Source: an uncultured Bacilli bacterium (GTDB lineage Bacteria > Bacillota_I > Bacilli_A > RF39 > UBA660). Taken from it: DNA of 64,000 nt. The stretch lies in contig CAKORX010000001.1 of NCBI GenBank assembly GCA_934101645.1, positions 62,001-126,000 on the forward strand, in the 5' to 3' direction. Each line of letters opens with the position of its first letter. The first letter of the stretch is position 1. This document shows positions 49,365 to 59,056 of the stretch, piece by piece. The position numbers were made by a program, and so were the translations under genes. The notes below the pieces were generated by a model, which saw nothing but the letters and a program-made list of their open reading frames with translations, did no database searches and had not been told where the DNA came from.

Positions 49365-50513
49365 TTATTTGAATGCTATATATTCAGTAAATGCACTATT
49401 TACATTATCATACTTTTCACAAGATTGTCCTACCATCGGATTATAAACTTTAAAACAATTGTTAGTTGCATCATAACCATAAATAGTGTAATAATGTCCA
49501 CTTTTTGTACTTTTCAAAGTTGAATCACTTCGTGCAGAAAAACCTGGTGCTAAAGATGCAACGACTACCTGACCACTTGCTAATGCATCATATATTGCCT
49601 TTGCATGACCGGATGGACCTTCGCCAAATTTTCCTCCAGACCCAGCAACACTGATTCCGATTGAATTATAAAAACTATTACTTTGATTATAGTCATTAAC
49701 TCTTCCACAGAATAAACTGCTTGAGGCATCAGTAGTATTACTTGTCGGATCTCCATTTAATCCTACTTTATTCATTCCAACATAAGCAGCTGCTGCAAGT
49801 TTGTTATAATCACTGCCATTATAACCTGTTGCACTCTTCAAATTATTTACTTTACCTAGAAAATATGCAGCTTCAGTAATAGCAATTGGTCCACATGCAC
49901 AGCCAAAGTTTACATTGTAATCACCCCATGTAGTAGACACATTTTCACGTCTACTAGACTGATATATATTCGCAGGATTAATATTAAATCCAACGTCATG
50001 TAATTCTTCATCGCTTGGTGTTTCTTCATCAGGATTTGTAGGTGTATCTGGATTAGTCGGTGTTGTTTGATCTGGCTCTTTAACATTTTCTCCAGTTCCT
50101 TGACTATCTTTAGTCTTTGTTTCAAGAATTGCATCAATTCTATTAACAATATCAAATGTTGTTGAATCACCGCTTACATTAAATGCTGCAGATTTACTTG
50201 AAACTTGAACACCAACTTTTGGTGGAGCCTCGTAAATCTCAGTAAATTCGATAGTATAAACAGTTGAAAGCGAAGCTTCTTCAGCAAATCTTCTTAAAAA
50301 AACTTCATAAAACTTTTCTTTGTTAATTTTTATCTCACCGTATTGACGGTAATAAGCATAATCTACTGCATCAACCATAGCTGACTCAGTAATTTCTTTT
50401 ACTAAATAATAATCTTGTGTATTAGTTGAAGTATAGCTTTGGACAAGAAGGAGTACTACTATGATAAATACTCCTAAAACCATTAGCCAATAGCCCCAAT
50501 AGGATTCCTTCAT
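49365..50513 (-). CDS. Pilin-like protein fused to a C39-type cysteine peptidase domain
   Basis: 382 residues. N-terminus MKESYWGYWLMVLGVFIIVV is a pilin-like leader and helix, followed by a pseudopilin-type domain (to about 130), a Pro/Thr/Asp-rich spacer (145-170) and a papain-like domain. The peptidase features are FGCACGPIAITEAAYFL (C205/C207), GHYYTIYGYD (H340) and FKVYNPMVG (N358), the C39_2 order Cys-His-Asn/Asp. It would be an external thiol peptidase riding on the pilus or anchored beside it. An unusual combination. Confidence 0.7.
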   Translation of the reverse strand: MKESYWGYWLMVLGVFIIVVLLLVQSYTSTNTQDYYLVKEITESAMVDAVDYAYYRQYGEIKINKEKFYEVFLRRFAEEASLSTVYTIEFTEIYEAPPKVGVQVSSKSAAFNVSGDSTTFDIVNRIDAILETKTKDSQGTGENVKEPDQTTPTNPDTPTNPDEETPSDEELHDVGFNINPANIYQSSRRENVSTTWGDYNVNFGCACGPIAITEAAYFLGKVNNLKSATGYNGSDYNKLAAAAYVGMNKVGLNGDPTSNTTDASSSLFCGRVNDYNQSNSFYNSIGISVAGSGGKFGEGPSGHAKAIYDALASGQVVVASLAPGFSARSDSTLKSTKSGHYYTIYGYDATNNCFKVYNPMVGQSCEKYDNVNSAFTEYIAFK

Positions 50514-50525
50514 TTCATACCCTCC

Positions 50526-53500
50526 TTACTTCCATGATGGTCCAACATCTGGTATACCATCACCATTTGTATCTAGTGAACTGAATTTATATATTGTCCA
50601 GTAATCATTTGTTACAACATCGCTCATTGTTCCAGCAGGACCTGTATAAATTGTACTAAAGTTCTCTTTATTTTTTGTTCTGCCATCTTTATTTGCCATT
50701 TCTACTTTACCACCAAAATCATCGTTTAAAAGTTTATCAACAAATGTACTGTAGCAGAAAATGTTACTCATTCGACAAGTTTTGTCAGTATCATTAAATG
50801 AATAGCCATTCTTTTTACAACGATTTTCATCATAACCAGTTAGAACATAATCTTCACATTTTAAAGTATCATTATTATATGTGCCTTGTTCTTTATTATA
50901 TTCTCTAATTTTTGTTATCATATCTGTATCCATTGTAACTTTTAATGTATATTTTTCTACAGTTGGTACTCCTGAAGAACCACCACTTCCTTGACCAGTT
51001 TCTCCAGTCGCACGTTTAGTTATTTCTGTTCTTGTATCGCCAGCTTTTCTTGCAACTAATTTATTACCATATACATTAGCATTAGTTTCCCAGTTGAATC
51101 CAACAACACGGTCAGTTGGGAATAGGTTTCCTGGACTTACAGGTCTAAAATCGTAAGATGGCTTTGATGGTGTATTAGGATCTTCTCTAGTTACAACACA
51201 GTCAATACACTCTACTACACAATTTGGACAACAATTATAATTTCTTTCACATTGTTCACCAGGAGTGCAGCCAACTGCAGCAAGTGCTTCTTGTCTAGAA
51301 TTCATCTTCTGACAAGTTGAATCAAAATAGTTATTATCACAAACATAATATCCTTTTGATTCCATTACACAATACCTTGCTTCACTAGATGCAGGGCAAA
51401 GTCTTTCTTTACATGTATCCCAATCCTCATCTTTGTTACATTCAGTTTTATAATGTGATTTTCCAGAACTATCAACACATTCACTTTGTGATACTTCATA
51501 AGTACATGCATATTGATTTCCATCAAGTGTTATTCCAGAATTATCATTTGTTGTTGTAGTTTCTGATTTTCTAATTCCTTTATCAATATAATAGTTTGAC
51601 ATACTATCGCTTGATGTTCCAAATATACGTCCAAGTGTTGGACTTGTTGAATAGAATGTACCAATATTATCAAGAGTTAAAATATAATAATATACTCCTT
51701 TTGCGGTATTAATTCCAACAGGTAAACCATCAACTCTATCATAGTTTTCCATTTCAGTTTGGTTAGCTATTTTTATATTACCATCATCATGGCCTGAGAA
51801 ATAAACTCTTGCTGTATTATATGTTCCTATAGAAGAAGCAATTTTATGAACATATTTTATCTTTGTTACTGGGAACTCAGAATCATTTGATGTATTAGAA
51901 CATGTGATTTCTCCCTCATCACTTTCAGGTACATCACATACAAAGTAATGTTCCTTATCATAAGATATTTCAGTACTTCCATCACATGTATCATAAGCAT
52001 TATTTACTTCACCATCACAACGCCATGTAGTATCATGAATATTTCCATCTATATCTTCTACTTGAGTAGCTTGTTCACAGTTAGCACTACCAGATGCACA
52101 AACCTCTGCTTGAACTTTTTCATCAGGACTTATCATTATATCGCAAGTACCTTTTTCACAAGACAATCCTTGAACTTCATTTATCCATTTTGAAACAGAA
52201 TTGTTGCCAGGTTCAGGTTCTTGATAACTATATTTTACATATGGATCATAAACATAAACCATATCCCAATTTAATTTTTTAGTAGTATCTCCAGACACAC
52301 TTGTATAATCTTTGTCATCACCACATGAATTATATTTATCAACTATTTCTTTTAATTCTTCAATAGCCTTTGTAATTTTTGCTTTTGCAGCATTTCTCTT
52401 TTCTTCGAAACCACTCTTTTGACTTTCCCAATCACTTTTTGCAGATATGCACATTGGGTCTTTGCTTGAATCTTCTTTACCAAAGTAAGATTTATTTCCC
52501 ATATTAGTATCACTGAATACATCACTTGGATTACCTTTACTAAATGTTATTTTCTTTCCATCATCTTCGACAGTATATTTAATGAATTTATTGCTATGGT
52601 TAATATAATATTTATACTCTACATCAGCACCTTCATCATCACTACATTTAATTTCTTGGCTAGTATCTTTTATCCAAGTTTCAGTCTTATCTACAAATGT
52701 TAAATTTTCATAATAATATAGCCATTCATTATATGCATCAACTATTTCTTTTTGTTTTTCAACAACATCTTTGCTATATTGGTCTTTATCAATCTTAGTT
52801 GTATAGCAATCTTGTTGGCCCTTAATTTTAACACTTATTTGGAAATATCTTCCAGCTTCGGCTGTCTTTTTATAAGGTACACCAAATTTATAATCTTCTT
52901 TACATCTTACCTCACAATAAGGGTTATCTTGAACAGCTTGAGCATTAGTTGCATCAACATATTTATAAGAATTATCTGCAATATCTTTGCTGTCCTTTTT
53001 TAATAAACACTTTTTAATATTATAAGTTTTTGTATCAGGATTGTATGCTTCTCTAAACTCATAATCTAAATATTCTTCTATATCATTTTCATCGTATTTT
53101 ACTAAATTATCACTATCACCAGGTTCACAAATTGTAGGTATTGTTACTGTTGGTTGGCATTTAGTATCACTACATAATTGTGTATTTAAAGTAAAATCGC
53201 CATTTACTGGTTCTGTGCTTGAAACTAAGAATCTTTGAATTTTGCTATCTTTACTAGTTTCTCCTTTTGGAGAAATTCTCGCTCCAGAAAAAGCTGATGT
53301 ATATTCATATTCAATTTTTATACTAACAGAACAATCTTCCTCTGAATCCTCTTCATCGGCATCATCGTATTTATCTTCTTTTGTAAGTGTTAAAGAAAAT
53401 CCTAAATAAAGTGTGCCTTTTCTATCACTATCACTTAATTTTTGTGACAAATCCTCATTACTACTTACTGGGTCCCAACCTTCCACACTGTCATTAAAAG

Positions 53501-54311
53501 TTTTAGAAACCCCAAGGAATTTAACAGTAGCTCCATTTTTGGCTATTATTTCTGGTTCCTTAGTTAATTTAAAATATTCATCTGTACTTGTACCAGTTAT
53601 ATTGTTAATATCTAACTTGATTGAAACTATTTTTGTATAAGTAATTGTACCATTCTCGGTAACTTTATTAATTTGACCTTCTTCGCCTTTTTCTACTTTA
53701 GTAGCCTTATTATCTTTAGAGTATTCTGCAGCATAATTTAAAGCTTTAGTTAAAATTTCTTTTACAGGAGAAGCTGCACTTGCATTACCAGCATACGCAG
53801 CAGTTGTAGTGACTTTCGCGCCGCCGTAAGCATTATAGGCTTTACTAAACTCTTCGTCCTTCAAAAATTCTTTAACAAGAGCTCCTTCTTGGCTTACAAA
53901 GGCAGGATCATTAGAATTTTCAAATCCAGGTTGAATAACATCAGTAAGAATTCTTAGTGCATAATGTTTAACATTATATTGGTTTGAATTATTCATTATG
54001 TACAAAGCCGCATAATCATATTTTGCAACAGTCGAACTTGTTGATGAAGGTAAAAGCCTTCCAACAACAAAATTTGAACCGTTAGGTGAATTTCCTCTGT
54101 CTATACAAAATGCCTCAAAGCTTTTTCCTGTTGAACTCTGAGTTGCCTTTGATATAGAATAACCCATATTACTAGGAAAGCCAAGGCCAGAATCATGTGA
54201 ATTATGATCGTTACTAATTGTAAATGATTCACCCATTTTAAAGGCATAAACATTTGGAACAAATATTAAAGTGAAAATAAATATAAATAATAATTTTGAT
54301 ATTTTTTTCAT
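50526..54311 (-). CDS. Giant Cys-rich secreted protein of the pilus cluster
   Basis: 1261 residues. Signal peptide (1-24), then a region with SFEAFCIDRGNSPNG that recalls the start of thioester adhesin domains, although the partner Gln is not evident. Long beta-rich and Cys-rich stretches follow, with a coiled helical insert around 640-720 and another Cys cluster at about 1010-1070. The end DTNGDGIPDVG is a calcium-loop motif; there is no sorting signal or membrane helix. Position and size suggest a pilus-tip or pilus-associated adhesin. Function inferred from context. Confidence 0.6.
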   Translation of the reverse strand: MKKISKLLFIFIFTLIFVPNVYAFKMGESFTISNDHNSHDSGLGFPSNMGYSISKATQSSTGKSFEAFCIDRGNSPNGSNFVVGRLLPSSTSSTVAKYDYAALYIMNNSNQYNVKHYALRILTDVIQPGFENSNDPAFVSQEGALVKEFLKDEEFSKAYNAYGGAKVTTTAAYAGNASAASPVKEILTKALNYAAEYSKDNKATKVEKGEEGQINKVTENGTITYTKIVSIKLDINNITGTSTDEYFKLTKEPEIIAKNGATVKFLGVSKTFNDSVEGWDPVSSNEDLSQKLSDSDRKGTLYLGFSLTLTKEDKYDDADEEDSEEDCSVSIKIEYEYTSAFSGARISPKGETSKDSKIQRFLVSSTEPVNGDFTLNTQLCSDTKCQPTVTIPTICEPGDSDNLVKYDENDIEEYLDYEFREAYNPDTKTYNIKKCLLKKDSKDIADNSYKYVDATNAQAVQDNPYCEVRCKEDYKFGVPYKKTAEAGRYFQISVKIKGQQDCYTTKIDKDQYSKDVVEKQKEIVDAYNEWLYYYENLTFVDKTETWIKDTSQEIKCSDDEGADVEYKYYINHSNKFIKYTVEDDGKKITFSKGNPSDVFSDTNMGNKSYFGKEDSSKDPMCISAKSDWESQKSGFEEKRNAAKAKITKAIEELKEIVDKYNSCGDDKDYTSVSGDTTKKLNWDMVYVYDPYVKYSYQEPEPGNNSVSKWINEVQGLSCEKGTCDIMISPDEKVQAEVCASGSANCEQATQVEDIDGNIHDTTWRCDGEVNNAYDTCDGSTEISYDKEHYFVCDVPESDEGEITCSNTSNDSEFPVTKIKYVHKIASSIGTYNTARVYFSGHDDGNIKIANQTEMENYDRVDGLPVGINTAKGVYYYILTLDNIGTFYSTSPTLGRIFGTSSDSMSNYYIDKGIRKSETTTTNDNSGITLDGNQYACTYEVSQSECVDSSGKSHYKTECNKDEDWDTCKERLCPASSEARYCVMESKGYYVCDNNYFDSTCQKMNSRQEALAAVGCTPGEQCERNYNCCPNCVVECIDCVVTREDPNTPSKPSYDFRPVSPGNLFPTDRVVGFNWETNANVYGNKLVARKAGDTRTEITKRATGETGQGSGGSSGVPTVEKYTLKVTMDTDMITKIREYNKEQGTYNNDTLKCEDYVLTGYDENRCKKNGYSFNDTDKTCRMSNIFCYSTFVDKLLNDDFGGKVEMANKDGRTKNKENFSTIYTGPAGTMSDVVTNDYWTIYKFSSLDTNGDGIPDVGPSWK

Positions 54312-54312
54312 A

Positions 54313-55038
54313 TTATATTATGTCCTTTCTTTTTTTCTTGCTAATTATTATATAACCAGTTGCTCCAGCAATGATTACACAAGTTCCAATTATAAATATA
54401 GTTTTATTTTTCTTAACAAATTCCCATAATTTTTGAAAAAAAGTCTTATTTTTTTCTTCTTCTTGTCTTTCTTTATCCTCTTTATAATCCTCAATTTTAT
54501 TTACAAAATCTTCAAATCCAGAATCAGTATATGATACATATTTATTGCACATATAAAACTCAGGATTCTCTTTGCAATAACCATAAGAAGAATATAAATT
54601 ATATCTTGGTGTTGTTAAATAAAATGTTCTATTAAGTGTACCCTTACAATCTGTTTTATCAGAATTGTATACATTAAAAGTAAATGTATGTATTGTCATT
54701 ATATCTTCAAGATCAAAAGATATTATTCCATTTACAGCATTTTTACTTGTGAAAGTTTTATTAAATCCATTATCACCTTTTACAACTACATAAAAGTTTT
54801 CGCTTACATTTAATAATGATATTTTGAAGTAACTATACGATAAATCGCAATCATTTTGTCCATCTGCACAAGTATATTTACTACGATCAAGTTCTGCAAT
54901 TTGTTCTTCATATATTGCTTTAATCGTTGCAGCCTCACTATTAAGTTGTGCCTGCTGTTCATACGAGCACGCCGCATCTACATTGAAGCTAAAAAGTAGC
55001 ATCAATAACATAAGAAAAAAATATTTTGTTTTTTTCAT
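54313..55038 (-). CDS. Membrane-anchored surface protein, unknown
   Basis: 241 residues. Signal peptide ending VDAACSYEQ, an external domain with paired Cys, then a charged linker (EDKERQEEEKNKTFFQKLWE) and a C-terminal helix (TIFIIGTCVIIAGATGYIII) with a KKKRKD stop. First gene of the pilus-cluster run and two bases from the giant gene, so the two are probably made together. Confidence 0.6.
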   Translation of the reverse strand: MKKTKYFFLMLLMLLFSFNVDAACSYEQQAQLNSEAATIKAIYEEQIAELDRSKYTCADGQNDCDLSYSYFKISLLNVSENFYVVVKGDNGFNKTFTSKNAVNGIISFDLEDIMTIHTFTFNVYNSDKTDCKGTLNRTFYLTTPRYNLYSSYGYCKENPEFYMCNKYVSYTDSGFEDFVNKIEDYKEDKERQEEEKNKTFFQKLWEFVKKNKTIFIIGTCVIIAGATGYIIISKKKRKDII

Positions 55039-55054
55039 TTTTTCGCACCATCCC

Positions 55055-55070
55055 TACTATTAAAATAGTA
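55055..55070. promoter_or_regulatory. Palindrome upstream of the pilus surface genes
   Basis: TACTATT-AA-AATAGTA lies 17 bases before the start of the first surface gene, in a position suited to an operator or start-site hairpin. Confidence 0.4.
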
Positions 55071-55099
55071 ACATATTGACAATTTTTTTTCAATAAAAA

Positions 55100-55128
55100 T
55101 TGATTGAATTTAAAAGATATGTTATATT
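55100..55128 (+). promoter_or_regulatory. Promoter of the CPBP protease gene
   Basis: TTGATT (55100-55105), 17 bases and TATATT (55123-55128), with the ribosome site AGGATGG after it. Confidence 0.6.
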
Positions 55129-55146
55129 TTTATATAGGATGGTTTT

Positions 55147-55803
55147 ATGAAAATAAAGAAATTTTTTAAAAATTTATTCAAAGATATTGGTATAATCATA
55201 GGATTTATTCTTATTATAGTTTTACTATCTAATACATTTAGAAAATATGTTAGTAAAAATTCTATGTTATGGCAAATAATTATTTTTTCTATAGCAAGTT
55301 TATACTTATTAATTATTTATAGAAAAGAATTTAAAAATTACTTTTTAGATTTTAAAAAAAATTATAAAAAGCATTTATCAAAAGGATTTAAAATTTACAT
55401 AATATGTTTATTTTTTATGTATGTAAGTAACATATTAATTTATTATCTAACTAAATCTTTAGCCACTAACGAAACAATGAATCGTGCATCTGTTTCTCAA
55501 AATTTAATACTTTCAGTTATTGATATGTGCATTCTTGCTCCCTTTTATGAAGAAACTTTATCTAGATTAAACTTCAAAAATTTATTTTCAAATAAATGGA
55601 CATTTTCCATAATAACGGGACTTGCTTTTGGTTCATTACATCTTTTAGTGGCTGAGTCTTTAGTAGAATGTTTATATTTAATACCTTACTCAATTATGGG
55701 TTTTTCCCTAGGATATATGTATTATGATACAAATAATATATTTACTTCAATGAGTTTCCATTTTTTGAATAATTTCGTAAGTATATTATTACTTGTTTTA
55801 TAG
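55147..55803 (+). CDS. CPBP-family intramembrane metalloprotease
   Basis: 218 residues with six to seven helices. The family motifs are EETLSR (E135, E136, R140), FGSLH (H165) and HFLNN (H205 and Asn). CPBP/Abi proteins process peptides such as pheromones or bacteriocins or give immunity; here the target is unknown. It is followed after nine bases by the phosphoesterase-like gene. Confidence 0.82.
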   Translation: MKIKKFFKNLFKDIGIIIGFILIIVLLSNTFRKYVSKNSMLWQIIIFSIASLYLLIIYRKEFKNYFLDFKKNYKKHLSKGFKIYIICLFFMYVSNILIYYLTKSLATNETMNRASVSQNLILSVIDMCILAPFYEETLSRLNFKNLFSNKWTFSIITGLAFGSLHLLVAESLVECLYLIPYSIMGFSLGYMYYDTNNIFTSMSFHFLNNFVSILLLVL

Positions 55804-55812
55804 GAGTAATTA

Positions 55813-56604
55813 ATGAAAAGATTTATATGTATTGTGATTTTGATATTAGTTTCCATATTTTTATATGCAAACTATATTAATGTTAAAGGTTATAAAATAT
55901 ATGAGTATGAAATAGCGTCAAATAAAATCACTAAAGGATTTGATGGATTTAAAATAGTTCATTTTTCTGATTTATTATATGATAAAGATGAAGATATTGA
56001 GGAAATAAAATTAATTATAAATAATTTAAATAAGCAAAATGCTAATATGATAATTTTTACTGGTGACGTTGCAAAATCAAGTATAGCATCTGAAAAACTA
56101 AATGAAATTGGTACTTTATTTAAAAGTATAAATGCAGACTACAAATTTGCTATTATGGGAGACCACGACGATGAAAACACTAAAAATATGCTTAAAAATA
56201 GTGGCTTTGAAGTCTTAGAAAATAATTATGTATATGTCTATAATAAAGATATATCACCAATAAAAATAATGGCTTTAAATAATTTTAATGTTGATATTTT
56301 AAACAATGAAGATGAAATTAATCCAAGTTTTGTAATTGGGCTTTTGCATAAGCCAGATGAATTTAAAAATATTAAAGAATATAATATTGATGTAGTTTTC
56401 GCTGGACACTCTCTTGGTGGTCAAATTAGATTGCCCTTCTGGGGTGCTTTAATTAAAAAAGATGGTGCCAAAATATATACAAATAATTATTATGAAGAAA
56501 ATGATACTATGATGTATGTAAGCTACGGAGTTGGCGTTGAAAAAACTCCATTTAGAACTCTAAATAAGCCTTCATTTAATGTGTACAGATTAAAAAGCTT
56601 ATAA
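55813..56604 (+). CDS. Metallophosphoesterase-like protein with substituted metal ligands
   Basis: 263 residues: an N-terminal anchor, then the YkuE-like calcineurin fold. Usual motifs appear altered: SDLH is SDLL (Leu55 for His), GNHD is GDHD (Asp117), and GHTHGGQ is GHSLGGQ (Leu201 for His); GD (D85) and H179 remain. With two histidine ligands lost, classic two-metal catalysis is doubtful. External membrane-bound location is predicted. Confidence 0.75.
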   Translation: MKRFICIVILILVSIFLYANYINVKGYKIYEYEIASNKITKGFDGFKIVHFSDLLYDKDEDIEEIKLIINNLNKQNANMIIFTGDVAKSSIASEKLNEIGTLFKSINADYKFAIMGDHDDENTKNMLKNSGFEVLENNYVYVYNKDISPIKIMALNNFNVDILNNEDEINPSFVIGLLHKPDEFKNIKEYNIDVVFAGHSLGGQIRLPFWGALIKKDGAKIYTNNYYEENDTMMYVSYGVGVEKTPFRTLNKPSFNVYRLKSL

Positions 56605-56636
56605 GAGTTTTTTTGTGACATAAAAAAACATAGCAA

Positions 56637-56924
56637 TTATAAAAATTCCACTATGTTAATATTTTTCTTTAATTTTTCAATTAAATCAGCTTTTTCATAT
56701 TTAGCAAATATTGATTTAAAATTACTACTATCCATTAAGAACATATCATAATACTTTATAAATATATCTTGATAGTTTGTTACTCCTAAATCTTTTAGAA
56801 ATGAAAGATTCTCGGTAACTAATTTTCTTTGTTCTTTAATAAGTTCAATGAATTTTTCTGGTGTATTTTCTTCAAAATATGCAACATCATCTTTACTAAA
56901 TCCTATTTTTTCTAAAAATTTCAT
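56637..56924 (-). CDS. Small helical protein, unknown (third gene of operon)
   Basis: 95 all-helical residues (FSKDDVAYFEENTPEKFIEL). Overlaps the previous gene's stop as ATGA. No family recognised. Its helical repeat resembles parts of the two proteins encoded before it. Confidence 0.5.
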   Translation of the reverse strand: MKFLEKIGFSKDDVAYFEENTPEKFIELIKEQRKLVTENLSFLKDLGVTNYQDIFIKYYDMFLMDSSNFKSIFAKYEKADLIEKLKKNINIVEFL

Positions 56925-57799
56925 GCTGCACTCCTTACATTATTCATACTTTCTTCTTGAACTAATTTTAATTCAGTATCAATTGCTTTGTATATCTTAA
57001 CTTTTTCTTCATCAGTTAAATTCTTTTTAAATGTTAAAGTATAATAAATTATTTCTCTTTCATCAGTAATACCACTAGCAAGTAATTTAATCATATTATC
57101 TGATTTAGTTCCATCAATTTCACTTCCATAATTAAGTGCCTCTAATACATGTCTTAAGTGAAGTGATAAATCTTCATATTTAGCAAGCATTTCATCAGTT
57201 AGACGAATTGTTTGATCTTTTAATAATGCTAATAAATATGGATTAGTTTCAGCTTCAACATTTTTTTCCGTTTCATTACTTACAGGCTCAGTTTTAGTAC
57301 TAATCTCAGTATTTACACTAGGACTAGGTACATTATTTACTTCTTGAGTTTTTTGAACATTACTCTCTTTTACTGAAGGCTCTACTTTTTTTACTCCTTC
57401 ACCAAATTTTCTTTCAAAATCCCTTTTATTAAAAATCAATTTATTATATTTACCACTTTCAGATCTTACTGGAATACCATTTTTTAAACAATATTCAAGT
57501 CTTATAGTGCACTCTTTAGAATTAATGCGTGTTGGATCTTCTACAAAAGCTTGTAAATGACCAAGTGATTCCATTTTACTAACCTGAGATTTAATAAAAT
57601 CAAATGGATTTGCAAAAATCTTAAATTCAGATGGTTTAGTTATATTAATACCCTTACTCTTCAAGTAATTTACTATAGTAGTTAAATCTTCATAAGATAC
57701 TACATCGTCAGTTATACTAGCGTAAAATTTAAATAAAGTTTTATAATTTTCTGGAGTTAGTGATAAAACTTTAATTTTTTCTACAAGACTACTACTCAT
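56921..57799 (-). CDS. Soluble helical protein, unknown (second gene of operon)
   Basis: 292 residues: an N-terminal helical domain (1-130), a Ser/Thr/Glu-rich linker (SVKESNVQKTQEVNNVPSPS and on) and a C-terminal helical domain. No signal peptide, so probably cytoplasmic. Operon partner of the coiled-coil gene upstream. Not recognised. Confidence 0.55.
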   Translation of the reverse strand: MSSSLVEKIKVLSLTPENYKTLFKFYASITDDVVSYEDLTTIVNYLKSKGINITKPSEFKIFANPFDFIKSQVSKMESLGHLQAFVEDPTRINSKECTIRLEYCLKNGIPVRSESGKYNKLIFNKRDFERKFGEGVKKVEPSVKESNVQKTQEVNNVPSPSVNTEISTKTEPVSNETEKNVEAETNPYLLALLKDQTIRLTDEMLAKYEDLSLHLRHVLEALNYGSEIDGTKSDNMIKLLASGITDEREIIYYTLTFKKNLTDEEKVKIYKAIDTELKLVQEESMNNVRSAA

Positions 57800-57811
57800 A
57801 AATTCTCCTTT

Positions 57812-59029
57812 CTAATAAGCAATTAATGGAACATTTTTAGGTTCTAAACCACTTTGATTTAATAAATTAATTGCATCACTTAAACCCTTTAAATCGTATT
57901 TAGTTAATACTGCAGGATTTAAATATATATCTTGTGGCATTTTTCCAATGCTTGTTAATTTTTCTATTTTATTTGGCATTTCTTTGTCATAAAGAAGTTC
58001 TACATTATCAGCAAAGAAATCCAAAGTTATTTTTAATGATTTAATATATTCTGTATTTTTTCTAATTGTATCTTCATCATAATTTGCAAGCAATTTTTCA
58101 AAATCATTACTTGTAAAATCTAAATAATCATATCCAAGTGACTCTAATAATTTAATTAATGATTCTTTAGTAGGTTCATCTTTGGATTTTTCTTTAGAAG
58201 GTTCTACACTATTAGTATTAATTTCAGATATAACTGGTGTTTCTGTTTTTGTTGCATCTTCAATATCTTTCATAAAATCAAACTTAAATGTATCAATTGA
58301 TTCTGGTTTAACTACAGGTTCTACGTCAATTACTGGAGTTTTAGTTTCTTTTGCTTCCTTAAAAACATCACTAATTGATTTTCCTGATTGACGATTTTTA
58401 TAACTGCTTTCATATTCGAATAATCCATCTTCTGGGAACATCAATAGTTTAGCGGCTTCTCTTTGTTCTTCTTCAGAAAAATTAAATTTTTCTAATAATG
58501 AAGTAATTTCATCTCTTGTAATATTTATATTACCTTCTAAAGCAAGTTCAAAATATTTATTTAATCTTTCTTGATTTGATAAAGCTTCATCTTTCCTAAT
58601 TCCAAGTTCTTCAATCTTAGTTGTTGCTTTATTCATTTCATCTTCAACTAAAACAAGTTCTTTTTCTGCTTTATCTTTTTCAGATGCAAATTCTTCTAAA
58701 GTTTTAGGTAATTTTACATCTAACTCTTTTTTTAATTCATTTGGGTCAAAAGCAATACTAAGTTCCTTTAAAACGTTAACGAAATCATCTCTTCGAATAG
58801 TTTCTAAAGCATTTTTAAAACTCTCGCCCTCTTTTGCAAGTACTTCTTTTTCGCTAGTAAGTTTTTCAATTTGTTCTTGAAGTTCTGTAGTTCTTTTACT
58901 AGTTCTTTCTTTTGTTTTTACTGCTTCATCTTTTTCCTTAGCCATTGATACTAGGATAACACTATCTTCTCCTCGTAAGTTATATAACTTATCAAGAAGC
59001 ATTCTCATCTCTGTATTCAAATTTCTCAT
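57812..59029 (-). CDS. Coiled-coil protein, unknown (first gene of operon)
   Basis: About 405 residues from ATG 59029, chosen because AAAGGG lies upstream and the earlier ATG sits at the expected transcription start. A coiled coil fills about 30-160, an acidic Thr-rich linker follows, then a C-terminal helical domain (LIKLLESLGYDYLDFTSNDF). Possibly a cytoskeletal or scaffold protein of this lineage. Confidence 0.55.
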   Translation of the reverse strand: MRNLNTEMRMLLDKLYNLRGEDSVILVSMAKEKDEAVKTKERTSKRTTELQEQIEKLTSEKEVLAKEGESFKNALETIRRDDFVNVLKELSIAFDPNELKKELDVKLPKTLEEFASEKDKAEKELVLVEDEMNKATTKIEELGIRKDEALSNQERLNKYFELALEGNINITRDEITSLLEKFNFSEEEQREAAKLLMFPEDGLFEYESSYKNRQSGKSISDVFKEAKETKTPVIDVEPVVKPESIDTFKFDFMKDIEDATKTETPVISEINTNSVEPSKEKSKDEPTKESLIKLLESLGYDYLDFTSNDFEKLLANYDEDTIRKNTEYIKSLKITLDFFADNVELLYDKEMPNKIEKLTSIGKMPQDIYLNPAVLTKYDLKGLSDAINLLNQSGLEPKNVPLIAY

Positions 59030-59056
59030 TGTCTTCACACCCTTTATCATATAAAA

